64,000 nt of DNA, from the NCBI GenBank assembly GCA_947501935.1, contig CANMXU010000022.1:22327-86326 (forward strand), written 5' to 3'. Source of the stretch: an uncultured Alteromonadaceae bacterium. GTDB taxonomy: Bacteria > Pseudomonadota > Gammaproteobacteria > Enterobacterales > Alteromonadaceae. Positions 8,878 to 18,032 of this stretch are shown piece by piece; position 1 is the stretch's first letter, and every line of letters begins with the position of its first letter. A program made the position numbers and the translations under genes. The notes under the pieces were generated by a model. That model was not told where the DNA came from. It was given only the letters and a program-made list of their open reading frames with translations, and searched no databases.

Positions 8878-10227
8878 TTATTTGGTTATGCGCCAAAATG
8901 CGATGCTGGCAACAACTAATAAAATCATCGGATAAAAAGCGTGCATTACAACTTCAAGTGGCGAAATACCTAACGTAGCACCTAATAATAAAGCTTGAGC
9001 TCCATAAGGTAATAAACCTTGGTTGATACAGGCAAAAATATCTAACAAACTTGCTGAATGTGCCGGCGCTAAATCAGCCTCGGTGCTTAAGTCTTTCGCT
9101 GTTTCACCGGTAATAATAATTGATACGGTGTTATTGGCGGTAAAAAAGTTACAGCAAAAAGCTAATGTGGCAATGCCAATACCAGCAGCGCGCTTATCAT
9201 TATGTTTACTTATACGTGTGGCGGCATTTCGAATTTTAGTGGTTAATGCAGCTAAGCCCCCTTGATGACGAACTAATTCACTTAAGCCACCAATAAATAA
9301 AGACAAAATGAATATGTCTTGCATGCTCGCAAAACCTTTATTGATATCACTCACCCAAGTAGCTAATTGATAACCATTGTTCACCATGCCAATAGCTGCG
9401 GCTAAAATAATGCCAACAACTAAAACCACAAAAACATTTACACCCGACAAAGCTAAAGCAAGTATCACTAAATAAGGCAGTAAACCTAATACTTCAATAT
9501 CACCGGTTTCAGGTAAGGTAACCGAGCCTCCAGCAAAAGCAAAAATAGCTAAACAAAGTAGGGCGGCAGGAACGGCAAACTTAAAATTCACTTTAAATTT
9601 ATCTTTCATATGCGCACCTTGGCTGCGAGTAGACGCTATGGTGGTATCGGAAATAATTGACAAGTTATCACCAAATATCGCGCCAGAAATAATACAGCCA
9701 GCAACAATGCCGGCATCAAGGTTAGCGCTTTCTATAAAACCTAAAGCAACGGGAGCAATAGCTGCGATAGTGCCCATTGAAGTGCCCATAGCTGTGGCTA
9801 AAAAGGCAGCCACTAAAAATAGGCCCGGTAAAATCAAGTACTCAGGAAAAACCGATAAACCAAGTTGCACGCTGGCATCAACACTACCAGTGGCTTTAGC
9901 AACAGTGGCAAAGGCACCGGCTAATAAATAAATAACACACATGGTGATAATGTTTTGATGACCAGCACCAGATATAAACTGGCTTATTTGGCTGTTAATA
10001 CTGTCTTTACCCAACCATATGGCAACAAAAATGGCTGGAATAATAGCTATACTGGCGGGCAATTGATAAAAAGCAAAATCAACGCCTTGCAAGGTTAGTA
10101 CTAAGCCTGTGCCTAGAAATAAGCCAAGAAAAACGATAAAAGGTAATAAGCTGAACAAACTATTATTTTCGGGTGGTGTGCAAGCGGGGGCTGATTTTAA
10201 ATCGGCTGAGGTCATAAAAATGCTCAT
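8878..10227 (-). CDS. Na+/H+ antiporter, NhaC family
   Basis: Inner-membrane sodium/proton antiporter, or a close relative, of the NhaC family in the ion transporter superfamily. The 449-aa product has about 11-12 hydrophobic segments. The signature segment GAIFGDNLSIISDTTIASTR (about 185-204) is typical of NhaC-type carriers. A second conserved half contains FFTANNTVSIIITGETAKDL. The first ~25 residues are polar. The start could be Met1 (10227) or Met5 (10215). It is divergent from fklB. A second, unrelated sodium antiporter (nhaD) lies at 58.8 kb, consistent with a marine lifestyle. Confidence 0.85.
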   Translation of the reverse strand: MSIFMTSADLKSAPACTPPENNSLFSLLPFIVFLGLFLGTGLVLTLQGVDFAFYQLPASIAIIPAIFVAIWLGKDSINSQISQFISGAGHQNIITMCVIYLLAGAFATVAKATGSVDASVQLGLSVFPEYLILPGLFLVAAFLATAMGTSMGTIAAIAPVALGFIESANLDAGIVAGCIISGAIFGDNLSIISDTTIASTRSQGAHMKDKFKVNFKFAVPAALLCLAIFAFAGGSVTLPETGDIEVLGLLPYLVILALALSGVNVFVVLVVGIILAAAIGMVNNGYQLATWVSDINKGFASMQDIFILSLFIGGLSELVRHQGGLAALTTKIRNAATRISKHNDKRAAGIGIATLAFCCNFFTANNTVSIIITGETAKDLSTEADLAPAHSASLLDIFACINQGLLPYGAQALLLGATLGISPLEVVMHAFYPMILLVVASIAFWRITK

Positions 10228-10470
10228 TTATTTTAAAAATTATTTAATTAGCCAAAGGATAACAATAAACAATACAAAAGAAATGTTAATTAAATCGAAG
10301 GCGATAAAATTAATTGTAATTAATCTGCTTATAAGTAGGTAATTGCTTTCATTAATCACTTATCAGAAAAAAGTTAAAATATTAACCATAAGTACTAAAA
10401 GAGGACTACAGACTACGGTTGGTTTATGCTATTCTTGCGCGAATTTTTATTTAGCCTAAATGTGAATGAT

Positions 10471-11094
10471 ATGTCTGAGAATAATTTTGAAACAATTGAA
10501 CAACGTGTAAGTTACGGTGTAGGTCGTCAACTTGGTGATCAACTACGTAATAATCCTTTTAAAGATTTTGACGTAACAGCAGTACAAGCAGGTCTTTCTG
10601 ACGCTATTGCTAATGTTGCTAGTCAAGTTTCTGATGAGCAATTAAATGAAGCTTTCGGCATCATTTCTAAGAAACTACAAGAGCAAGAGCAAGAGGTTGC
10701 AAAAGTAAAAGCAGCTGAAGGTGAAGCCTTTTTAGTAGAAAATGCTAAGCGTGATGAAGTTATCGTAACTGAGTCTGGTTTACAGTACGAAATTATTGCT
10801 ACTGGCGAAGGCGAAAAACCTACTGCTGCAAGCACAGTACGTACGCATTACCACGGTACTTTCATCAACGGTGATATTTTTGATAGCTCTGTTGACCGCG
10901 GTCAGCCAGCTGAATTCCCTGTAGGTGGCGTTATCCCAGGTTGGACTGAAGCATTACAATTAATGGCTGAAGGTTCTAAATACCGTTTATATGTTCCATA
11001 TCAATTAGCTTATGGTGAGCAAGGTTCTCAAGGTGCTATACCTCCTTACTCAACATTGATATTTGATGTTGAATTATTAGCTATCGTTAGTTAA
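10471..11094 (+). CDS. fklB: FKBP-type peptidyl-prolyl cis-trans isomerase (FKBP22/FklB)
   Basis: Peptidyl-prolyl isomerase of the cytoplasmic FKBP22 type. From ATG 10471 (MSENNFETIEQRVSYGVG) it has 207 aa, as usual for this family. An N-terminal helical dimerisation domain (1-90) precedes a FKBP domain (about 105-205) with THYHGTFINGDIFDSS, a G-V-I-P-G-W motif and the IPPYSTLIFDVELL end. I preferred this start because the upstream codons do not resemble the family. A terminator follows at once. Confidence 0.92.
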   Translation: MSENNFETIEQRVSYGVGRQLGDQLRNNPFKDFDVTAVQAGLSDAIANVASQVSDEQLNEAFGIISKKLQEQEQEVAKVKAAEGEAFLVENAKRDEVIVTESGLQYEIIATGEGEKPTAASTVRTHYHGTFINGDIFDSSVDRGQPAEFPVGGVIPGWTEALQLMAEGSKYRLYVPYQLAYGEQGSQGAIPPYSTLIFDVELLAIVS

Positions 11095-11101
11095 TTAAAA
11101 T

Positions 11102-11126
11102 AAGCCGGGTTATCCCGGCTTTTTTA
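11102..11126 (+). terminator. Terminator of fklB
   Basis: AAGCCGGG (11102-11109), TTAT loop, CCCGGCTT (11114-11121), then T's: a perfect 8-bp GC-rich stem with a T run, 8 nt after the stop codon. Confidence 0.92.
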
Positions 11127-11144
11127 TGTATAGGATGTACAGTA

Positions 11145-11430
11145 TGCCGCGGTGACAGGACGTCATGGAGTGGCGAATGCAGGATGTATTGTTAGTTTTT
11201 CAGTTCCAGACAAAAACTAATTACCTACATCCATGTAGGCAATGCCACGGTGACAGGACGTCATGGAGTGGCGAATGCAGGATGTACAGTCAGCTTTTAA
11301 GTTCCGGACAAAAGCTTACTACCTACATCCATGTAGGCAGCGCTTTTAAGTTCCGGACAAAAGCTTACTACCTACATCCATGTAGGCAATGGCACGGCGG
11401 TAGAAGGTCATGAAGTGGCGAATGTAAAAA
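11145..11430. repeat. Block of structured intergenic repeats (about 2.5 copies)
   Basis: Two ~98-bp copies start at 11145 and 11243 (TGCCRCGGTGACAGGACGTC...). A third, partial copy follows from 11342. A 47-bp stretch at 11293-11339 is repeated exactly at 11342-11388. Each copy holds two hairpins. One is the near-palindrome CCTACATCCATGTAGG. The other is a stem such as AGTTTTT/AAAAACT (11194-11200/11212-11218) in copy A and AGCTTTT/AAAAGCT (11292-11298/11310-11316) in copy B, each with an 11-nt loop. Copy C after 11388 is diverged. It looks like a REP-like family element; no protein is supported here. Confidence 0.8.
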
Positions 11431-11525
11431 GTAGCTCGGCCCGCTAAAGAGCAAAAACCTAGTTCAGTAAAATATAGCAAACCCGAATATAGCAAACCAA
11501 AATATAAAAAAGCGAAACATAAAAA

Positions 11526-11948
11526 GTGATAACAACAAAGCTTCAGCAACTTTTTCAGCAGTATATAAAAGCATTTCAACAGTTTGATTTGCAAAGCGTC
11601 GTTGATTGTTATGCCTTCCCTTGTACATTAACCACACCTGATAAAATTGTATTACTAAAATCATCTACCGACGCAGAAGATGAATTTACTAATATATTTT
11701 CGTGGATGAAACAAGATAACGCTAGCCAAATTGGTGTTATCTCTGCCAGCTATCATGAGTATTCTTCCAATTTAGCGGTTGCTAATATTCATTGGCAGTT
11801 TCAAGGCGAACAAAACCAAATTCTCGCTGAGTTTGCCGCGTTATACCATATAGATATTACCGGCAAGTACGCTAAAATAATGCATGTCGTTTCACATGAA
11901 ATTGACAGCTCAGTTGATTTAGAAAAGAAATTAACCATCTTTGAATAA
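11526..11948 (+). CDS. NTF2/SnoaL-like small protein
   Basis: Likely start is GTG 11526, giving 140 aa (MITTKLQQLFQQYIKAFQQF). The N-terminal helix followed by DLQSVVDCYAFPCTLTTPD, and later alternating strands (LAVANIHWQFQG, LAEFAALYHIDITGKYAKIMHVVSHE), fit the NTF2-like/SnoaL fold seen in many small ketosteroid-isomerase-like proteins. No enzymatic function can be assigned. It lies just upstream of dapB (41 nt from its stop to the dapB start), so it may be cotranscribed. Confidence 0.75.
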   Translation: MITTKLQQLFQQYIKAFQQFDLQSVVDCYAFPCTLTTPDKIVLLKSSTDAEDEFTNIFSWMKQDNASQIGVISASYHEYSSNLAVANIHWQFQGEQNQILAEFAALYHIDITGKYAKIMHVVSHEIDSSVDLEKKLTIFE

Positions 11949-11988
11949 ACCCTATTTTGAACAAAACAGTAATAGTCAGGAAATAAAC

Positions 11989-12792
11989 ATGAAAGTAAAA
12001 GTAGCCATTTTAGGTTGTAGTGGTCGTATGGGCCGAAACTTAATTCAAGCGGCAGTTGAGCATGAACAAATTGAATTAGTTGGTGGCAGTGTACGTGCTT
12101 CCTCATCGTTTGTTGACTTTGACTTAGGTGAACTTGCCGGTATTGGCGCAATTGGCAAAAAAACTTCAATAGAACTATCTGAATTGCTTGCAGCTGATGT
12201 GTTTATTGACTTTACTGCAATTGAAACTACGCTTGAAAACATCAAATGGTGTCAAGCGAACAATAAATCATTAGTGATTGGCACCACAGGTTTTACTGAT
12301 GCACAAGTGCAACAAATTGAAAAAGCGGGTGAAAATATTCCCGTAATTTTAGCGCCTAATACCAGTGTTGGCGTTAATCTAATGTTTAAGCTGTTAGAAA
12401 TTACCGCAAAAGCGATTGGCGACTATACTGATATAGAAATTTTTGAAGCGCACCACAGGTTCAAAAAAGATGCACCGTCAGGCACTGCCGTGAAAATGGG
12501 GCAGGTAATTGCCGACACCTTAGGGCGTGATCTTAATAAATGCGCTGTTTATGGCCGAGAAGGCATTACCGAAGAGCGTGATCGTGAAACTATTGGTTTT
12601 GCTACTGTTCGTGCCGGCGATATTGTTGGCGAACATACTGCCTTTTTTGCCGATTTAGGTGAACGTATTGAAATTACCCATAAAGCGAGTTCAAGAATGA
12701 CTTTTGCTTTAGGAGCAATGCGTGCAGCCGCATGGTTGTCTGAAGCCGATAACGGTTATTACGACATGCAAGACGTACTAGGTTTAAAATAA
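11989..12792 (+). CDS. dapB: 4-hydroxy-tetrahydrodipicolinate reductase
   Basis: Reduces 4-hydroxy-tetrahydrodipicolinate with NAD(P)H in the diaminopimelate/lysine pathway. ATG 11989 with an upstream AGGAA gives 267 aa. The nucleotide-binding motif GCSGRMG is at 9-15. The catalytic segment EAHHRFKKDAPSGTA places His155 and Lys159 at the positions of E. coli His159 and Lys163. The order dapB-carA-carB-greA is conserved in many gammaproteobacteria. Confidence 0.96.
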   Translation: MKVKVAILGCSGRMGRNLIQAAVEHEQIELVGGSVRASSSFVDFDLGELAGIGAIGKKTSIELSELLAADVFIDFTAIETTLENIKWCQANNKSLVIGTTGFTDAQVQQIEKAGENIPVILAPNTSVGVNLMFKLLEITAKAIGDYTDIEIFEAHHRFKKDAPSGTAVKMGQVIADTLGRDLNKCAVYGREGITEERDRETIGFATVRAGDIVGEHTAFFADLGERIEITHKASSRMTFALGAMRAAAWLSEADNGYYDMQDVLGLK

Positions 12793-12946
12793 CTAGCACA
12801 GTTAAAAAACGAGAAAACACTTACTTTTGACGCTTTAGTAACAAAATTAGTAAAAATGACACTTTATTTCATTTTTTACTAGACGATAAAAGGTTACAAG
12901 CGTAGAATAAGTGGATTTTGTCAAAAATTTACAGGTAACTGTGTTT

Positions 12947-13037
12947 TTGGCATTTTTTATGCGAACTATAATGTACTTAGTGATGAAAGTTTTTAGTTGT
13001 TTCATCATTAATTTTATTTCTTCTTTACGGAGGTTAA
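12947..13037 (+). promoter_or_regulatory. carAB promoter/leader region with a perfect inverted repeat and strong RBS
   Basis: A good -10 hexamer TATAAT lies at 12967-12972; the -35 is unclear (TTGGCA at 12947 is too close). Just downstream, TGATGAAA (12981-12988) and TTTCATCA (13000-13007) form a perfect 8-bp stem with an 11-nt loop, at or near the predicted 5' end of the transcript. A GGAGG Shine-Dalgarno follows at 13029-13033. No obvious arginine-repressor box was seen by eye. Confidence 0.5.
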
Positions 13038-13038
13038 A

Positions 13039-14166
13039 TTGACTAAATCTGCCATTTTAGTGCTTGAAGACGGCACTGTATTTAAAGGCACCGCAATTGG
13101 TGCAGATGGGGCGGCTGTTGGTGAAGTAGTATTTAATACTTCAATGACCGGTTACCAAGAAATTCTGACTGATCCCTCATATGCAGAGCAAATTGTTACG
13201 CTTACCTACCCACATATAGGTAACACAGGTACCAACAGTGAAGATGAAGAATCTGACACTATTTGGGCGAAAGGTTTAGTTATTCGTGACTTACCGCTAT
13301 TAGCAAGTAACTTTCGAAGTGAACAAAGTTTAAGCGAATACTTAAAAAGTAAAAACATTTTAGGTATCGCTGATATTGATACCCGTAAATTAACCCGTAT
13401 TTTACGCGAAAAAGGTGCACAAAATGGTTGCATCTTAGCGGGCGAAAACCTAGACCAAGCAAGTGCGCTAGCTCAAGCTAAAGCGTTCCCTGGTCTTAAA
13501 GGTATGGACTTAGCTAAAGTTGTTTCTACCAAGGAACAATATCAGTGGACTGAAGGTAGCTGGGTACTTGGTCAAGGCCATATAACTCCAGAAAACTCAC
13601 AGTTTCACGTAGTTGCTTACGATTTTGGTGCTAAACGTAATATTTTACGTATGTTAGTAGACCGCGGTTGTAAATTAACAGTAGTGCCAGCGCAAACGCC
13701 TGCAAGTGAAGTATTAGCGATGAACCCTGACGGTATTTTCTTATCGAATGGCCCAGGCGATCCAGAACCTTGTGATTACGCAATTACAGCAATTAAAAGC
13801 TTCTTAGAAACTGATATTCCTGTTTTTGGTATTTGTTTAGGTCATCAGTTATTAGGTTTAGCAAGTGACGCTAAAACCATTAAAATGAAGTTTGGTCATC
13901 ACGGTGGTAACCACCCAGTGAAAGACTTTGCTCGTGACGTTGTAATGATCACAGCGCAAAACCACGGTTTTGCCATTGACGAAACCAACATGCCTGCAAA
14001 CTTAGAAGTAACGCATAAGTCGTTATTTGACGGTAGTATTCAAGGTATTCATCGCACTGACAAACCAGCATTTAGTTTCCAAGGTCACCCAGAAGCAAGC
14101 CCAGGTCCACATGACGCAGCGCCGTTATTCGACCACTTTATTGACCTTATCAAACAAGCCAAATAA
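13039..14166 (+). CDS. carA: Carbamoyl-phosphate synthase small (glutaminase) subunit
   Basis: Hydrolyses glutamine and passes ammonia to CarB for carbamoyl phosphate synthesis (arginine and pyrimidines). The start is TTG 13039, fixed by the GGAGG 5 nt upstream; the product has 375 aa (MTKSAILVLEDGTVF). The class I glutamine amidotransferase domain carries the nucleophile Cys266 in FGICLGHQ and the His/Glu of QGHPEASPGP near the C-terminus. carB starts 33 nt downstream. Confidence 0.97.
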   Translation: MTKSAILVLEDGTVFKGTAIGADGAAVGEVVFNTSMTGYQEILTDPSYAEQIVTLTYPHIGNTGTNSEDEESDTIWAKGLVIRDLPLLASNFRSEQSLSEYLKSKNILGIADIDTRKLTRILREKGAQNGCILAGENLDQASALAQAKAFPGLKGMDLAKVVSTKEQYQWTEGSWVLGQGHITPENSQFHVVAYDFGAKRNILRMLVDRGCKLTVVPAQTPASEVLAMNPDGIFLSNGPGDPEPCDYAITAIKSFLETDIPVFGICLGHQLLGLASDAKTIKMKFGHHGGNHPVKDFARDVVMITAQNHGFAIDETNMPANLEVTHKSLFDGSIQGIHRTDKPAFSFQGHPEASPGPHDAAPLFDHFIDLIKQAK

Positions 14167-14199
14167 GCATAGATTAAGATAACAGAGAGATTTTATAAC

Positions 14200-17100
14200 A
14201 TGGCAAAACGTACTGACTTAAAAAGTATCTTAATCTTAGGTGCTGGTCCAATTGTAATTGGTCAAGCTTGTGAGTTTGACTATTCCGGTGCTCAAGCGTG
14301 TAAAGCGTTACGCGAAGAAGGTTACCGAGTAATTTTAGTTAACTCTAACCCAGCAACTATTATGACTGACCCTGATATGGCCGATGCAACTTATATCGAG
14401 CCAATTCACTGGGAAGTTGTTCGCAAAATAATTGAAAAAGAACGCCCTTGTGCTGTATTACCTACTATGGGTGGTCAAACGGCATTAAACTGTGCCTTAG
14501 AGCTTGAAGCTAAAGGTGTATTAGCAGAATTTAATGTTGAAATGATTGGCGCTACTGCTGATGCAATTGACAAAGCTGAAAACCGTGAACGCTTTGACCA
14601 AGCAATGAAAAATATTGGTCTTGAATGTCCTCGTGCTGAAATTGTTCATACTATTGAAGAAGCACACGATACTTCAACACGTATTGGTTTTCCTTGTATT
14701 ATTCGTCCGTCTTTCACTATGGGTGGTACTGGTGGCGGTATCGCGTATAACCGTGAAGAATTTGACGAAATTTGTACCCGTGGTTTAGACCTTTCACCAA
14801 CCTCTGAATTATTGATTGATGAATCATTAATTGGTTGGAAAGAATATGAAATGGAAGTGGTTCGTGACAAAAATGATAACTGTATCATTATTTGTTCAAT
14901 TGAAAACTTCGACCCTATGGGTATTCATACTGGTGACTCTATTACGGTTGCGCCTGCACAAACCTTAACCGATAAAGAATATCAAATCATGCGTAACGCA
15001 TCACTTGCGGTATTACGTGAAATTGGTGTTGAAACGGGTGGTTCAAACGTACAGTTTGGTGTTTGTCCTGATACTGGCCGTATGGTTATTATCGAAATGA
15101 ACCCACGTGTATCACGTTCATCTGCACTTGCTTCAAAAGCAACAGGTTTCCCAATTGCTAAAATTGCGGCCAAGCTTGCGGTAGGTTATACCCTTGATGA
15201 GTTACAAAATGATATTACCGGTGGCGCAACTCCTGCGTCATTTGAACCAACGATTGATTACGTAGTAACAAAGATTCCACGTTTTAACTTCGAAAAATTT
15301 GCTGGTTCAGAAGACCGCTTAACCACGCAAATGAAATCAGTTGGTGAAGTTATGGCGATTGGCCGTAACCAACAAGAGTCAATGCAAAAAGCTTTACGCG
15401 GCTTAGAAGTTGGCGTAAGTGGTTTTGATCCTATTGTTGATGTAACCAAGCCGGGTGCAAAAACTAAAATTATGCACGAACTGCAAGAAGCTGGCGCAGA
15501 CCGTATTTGGTATGTAGCTGACGCATTTCGTTTAGGTTTAAGCGTAGAAGATATTTTCAACGCTACTAAAATTGACCGTTGGTTCTTAGTTCAAATTGAA
15601 GATTTAATTCTTGAAGAGAAAAAAGTATCTGAAGGCGGCATGAAGTCGTTAACGCCTGAATACTTACGTCAGTTAAAGCGTAAAGGTTTTGCTGATTCTC
15701 GTCTTGCTCAAGTTATTGGCGTGAACGAGTCTGAAATTCGTAAGAAACGTCAAGCTGCTGATATTTTCCCAGTTTACAAGCGTGTAGATACTTGTGCTGC
15801 AGAATTTAGTTCAGACACGGCTTACATGTATTCAACGTACGATGAAGAATGTGAAGCAAACCCTACAGATAATGACAAAATTATGATCTTAGGTGGCGGT
15901 CCAAACCGCATTGGCCAAGGTATTGAATTTGACTACTGTTGTGTACATGCAGCGCTAGCACTTCGTGAAGATGGCTTTGAAACTATCATGGTTAACTGTA
16001 ACCCTGAAACTGTTTCAACTGATTACGACACCTCTGATCGTTTATATTTTGAATCAATTACTTTTGAAGACGTACTTGAAATTGTTCGCATCGAAAAGCC
16101 TAAAGGCGTTATCGTGCAATACGGTGGTCAAACTCCACTTAAATTGGCTCGTGCGTTAGAAGCTGCCGGTGTACCAATTATTGGTACTTCTCCAGATGCA
16201 ATTGACCGCGCTGAAGACCGTGAGCGTTTCCAACAAGCGGTTGACCGTTTAGGTTTATTGCAACCAGAAAACGCGACTGTTACCTCATTAGATGAAGCAA
16301 TGGCGAAAGCTGAAGCAATTGGTTTCCCATTAGTTGTTCGCCCATCTTATGTTCTAGGTGGCCGTGCAATGGAAATTGTTTATGATTTAGCTGATTTACG
16401 TCGTTACATGACCGAAGCGGTAAGCGTATCAAACGACTCACCAGTATTACTTGATCACTTCCTTGATGATGCGATTGAAGTTGATATTGACGTGGTTTGT
16501 GACGGCACTGATGTGGTTGTTGGCGGCATTATGCAGCATATCGAACAAGCCGGTGTTCACTCTGGTGACTCAGCATGTTCATTACCTGCCTATAGCTTAA
16601 GCCAAGATGTACAAGATGTTATGCGTAAGCAAGTGACTGACTTAGCGTTTGAATTAGGCGTAATTGGTTTAATGAATACGCAAATGGCAGTTAAAGACGG
16701 TAAAGTTTACTTAATTGAAGTAAACCCACGTGCCGCACGTACTATTCCTTTTGTATCAAAAGCTACTTCGGTACCTTTAGCAAAAGTTGGTGCGCGTGTT
16801 ATGGCTGGCAAGTCGCTTAAAGAACAAGGCATTACTAAAGAAATTATCCCTGATTATTTCTCAGTGAAAGAAGTGGTTATTCCATTTAACAAATTCCACG
16901 GTAGTGACCCATTAGTTGGCCCAGAAATGCGTTCAACTGGTGAAGTGATGGGCGTAGGTGATACCTTTGAAGAAGCTTACGCTAAAGCTAATTTAGGCGC
17001 AGGTGTTTCTGTTCCTAAAGATGGCCGTGCACTTATCTCTGTTCGTAACTCAGATAAAGGCCGCGTACTTGACTTAGCTAAACAGATGGTTGCTTTAGGT

Positions 17101-17415
17101 TATGAGTTAGATGCTACTCATGGCACTGAAATTATTCTACGTGAAGCAGGCGTTCCTGTGCGTCGTGTTAACAAAGTACACGAAGGTCGTCCTCATATTC
17201 TTGATAGAATTAAGAATAGTGAATACACCTACATCATTAATACTACTGAAGGTCGTAAAGCGATTGAAGATTCTAAAGTATTACGTGGTGGTGCATTACG
17301 TTATAAAGTTGCATATACTACAACGCTAAATGCTGCATTTGCTGCTTGTCAGGCACACGCTGCTGACGACAGAAATACGGTAACGTCTATTCAAGAACTA
17401 CATAAAAGATGCTAA
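14200..17415 (+). CDS. carB: Carbamoyl-phosphate synthase large subunit
   Basis: Makes carbamoyl phosphate from bicarbonate, two ATP and ammonia delivered by CarA. The 1071-aa product shows the internal duplication of two ATP-grasp halves. The first carries GAGPIVIGQACEFDYSGAQA near the N-terminus; the second, from about residue 560, carries GGGPNRIGQGIEFDYCC. A C-terminal allosteric MGS-like domain follows (about 935-1071). Length is normal. Confidence 0.98.
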   Translation: MAKRTDLKSILILGAGPIVIGQACEFDYSGAQACKALREEGYRVILVNSNPATIMTDPDMADATYIEPIHWEVVRKIIEKERPCAVLPTMGGQTALNCALELEAKGVLAEFNVEMIGATADAIDKAENRERFDQAMKNIGLECPRAEIVHTIEEAHDTSTRIGFPCIIRPSFTMGGTGGGIAYNREEFDEICTRGLDLSPTSELLIDESLIGWKEYEMEVVRDKNDNCIIICSIENFDPMGIHTGDSITVAPAQTLTDKEYQIMRNASLAVLREIGVETGGSNVQFGVCPDTGRMVIIEMNPRVSRSSALASKATGFPIAKIAAKLAVGYTLDELQNDITGGATPASFEPTIDYVVTKIPRFNFEKFAGSEDRLTTQMKSVGEVMAIGRNQQESMQKALRGLEVGVSGFDPIVDVTKPGAKTKIMHELQEAGADRIWYVADAFRLGLSVEDIFNATKIDRWFLVQIEDLILEEKKVSEGGMKSLTPEYLRQLKRKGFADSRLAQVIGVNESEIRKKRQAADIFPVYKRVDTCAAEFSSDTAYMYSTYDEECEANPTDNDKIMILGGGPNRIGQGIEFDYCCVHAALALREDGFETIMVNCNPETVSTDYDTSDRLYFESITFEDVLEIVRIEKPKGVIVQYGGQTPLKLARALEAAGVPIIGTSPDAIDRAEDRERFQQAVDRLGLLQPENATVTSLDEAMAKAEAIGFPLVVRPSYVLGGRAMEIVYDLADLRRYMTEAVSVSNDSPVLLDHFLDDAIEVDIDVVCDGTDVVVGGIMQHIEQAGVHSGDSACSLPAYSLSQDVQDVMRKQVTDLAFELGVIGLMNTQMAVKDGKVYLIEVNPRAARTIPFVSKATSVPLAKVGARVMAGKSLKEQGITKEIIPDYFSVKEVVIPFNKFHGSDPLVGPEMRSTGEVMGVGDTFEEAYAKANLGAGVSVPKDGRALISVRNSDKGRVLDLAKQMVALGYELDATHGTEIILREAGVPVRRVNKVHEGRPHILDRIKNSEYTYIINTTEGRKAIEDSKVLRGGALRYKVAYTTTLNAAFAACQAHAADDRNTVTSIQELHKRC

Positions 17416-17454
17416 TTGGCTTGATAAATTAAGTCACTTAGTTCAATAAAAAAT

Positions 17455-17505
17455 AAAGGTGGTTTTACCTGATTTATATAAAGAAGGTAAAACCGCCTTT
17501 GCTGT
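17455..17505 (+). terminator. Long hairpin between carB and greA
   Basis: Bases 17455-17470 pair with 17485-17500 (16 bp, one G-U pair, 14-nt loop; left arm AAAGGTGGTTTTACCT). The arm ends in three T's, but the following bases are GCTGTT. It may be a weak terminator or a processing site within a carAB-greA transcript. Confidence 0.6.
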
Positions 17506-17526
17506 TATAAAATACGAAGGATTACC

Positions 17527-18003
17527 ATGAATCAATATCCAATGACCGTTCAGGGTGCTGAAGCATTACGTGAAGAGTTAAATCACCTGAAACAGGTTAA
17601 ACGTCCACGCATTGTAGCCGATATCGCTGAAGCGCGTGAACACGGCGATTTAAAAGAAAATGCTGAATATCATGCCGCGCGTGAAGAACAAGGCTTTTGT
17701 GAAGGCCGTATTCAAGACATTGAAGGTAAGTTAGGCAATGCGCAGGTTATCGACGTTACTAAAATACCAAACAGTGGCAAAGTTATTTTTGGTGTAACCG
17801 TGACTTTATTAAACATTGATACTGACGAAGAAGTGAAATATCAAATTGTTGGTGACGATGAAGCGGATATTAAAAACCACCGTATTTCAGTAAATTCACC
17901 TATTGCCCGTGGTTTAATTGGTAAAGAGGTTGATTCAGAAATTGAAATTAAAACGCCTGGCGGTTTAGTTGAATATGAAATTATATCTGTAGATCACATC
18001 TAA
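17527..18003 (+). CDS. greA: Transcription elongation factor GreA
   Basis: Binds the secondary channel of RNA polymerase and stimulates transcript cleavage to rescue stalled complexes. The 158-aa product is full length. It has the N-terminal coiled coil with the acidic tip (AEAREHGDLKENAEYHAARE, about 34-53) and the C-terminal FKBP-like domain ending VEYEIISVDHI. Preceded by GAAGGATTACC, a good ribosome binding site. Confidence 0.97.
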   Translation: MNQYPMTVQGAEALREELNHLKQVKRPRIVADIAEAREHGDLKENAEYHAAREEQGFCEGRIQDIEGKLGNAQVIDVTKIPNSGKVIFGVTVTLLNIDTDEEVKYQIVGDDEADIKNHRISVNSPIARGLIGKEVDSEIEIKTPGGLVEYEIISVDHI

Positions 18004-18007
18004 TAAA

Positions 18008-18032
18008 AACCCGCTGAATTAGCGGGTTTTTT
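18008..18032. terminator. Terminator of greA
   Basis: AACCCGCT (18008-18015), GAATT loop, AGCGGGTT (18021-18028) and a T8 run. It also abuts the stop codon of the convergent gene at 18033. Confidence 0.92.

Noticed and set aside
11165..11413. 82-codon open frame through the repeat block
   Set aside because: Its sequence is just the translated DNA repeat (LHPCRQ appears repeatedly), with no ribosome binding site and frame-shifting repeat units; it is not a gene.
11145..11430. Repeat block as a CRISPR array
   Set aside because: Units are ~98 bp and ~49 bp with internal hairpins, no regular unique spacers and no cas genes nearby.
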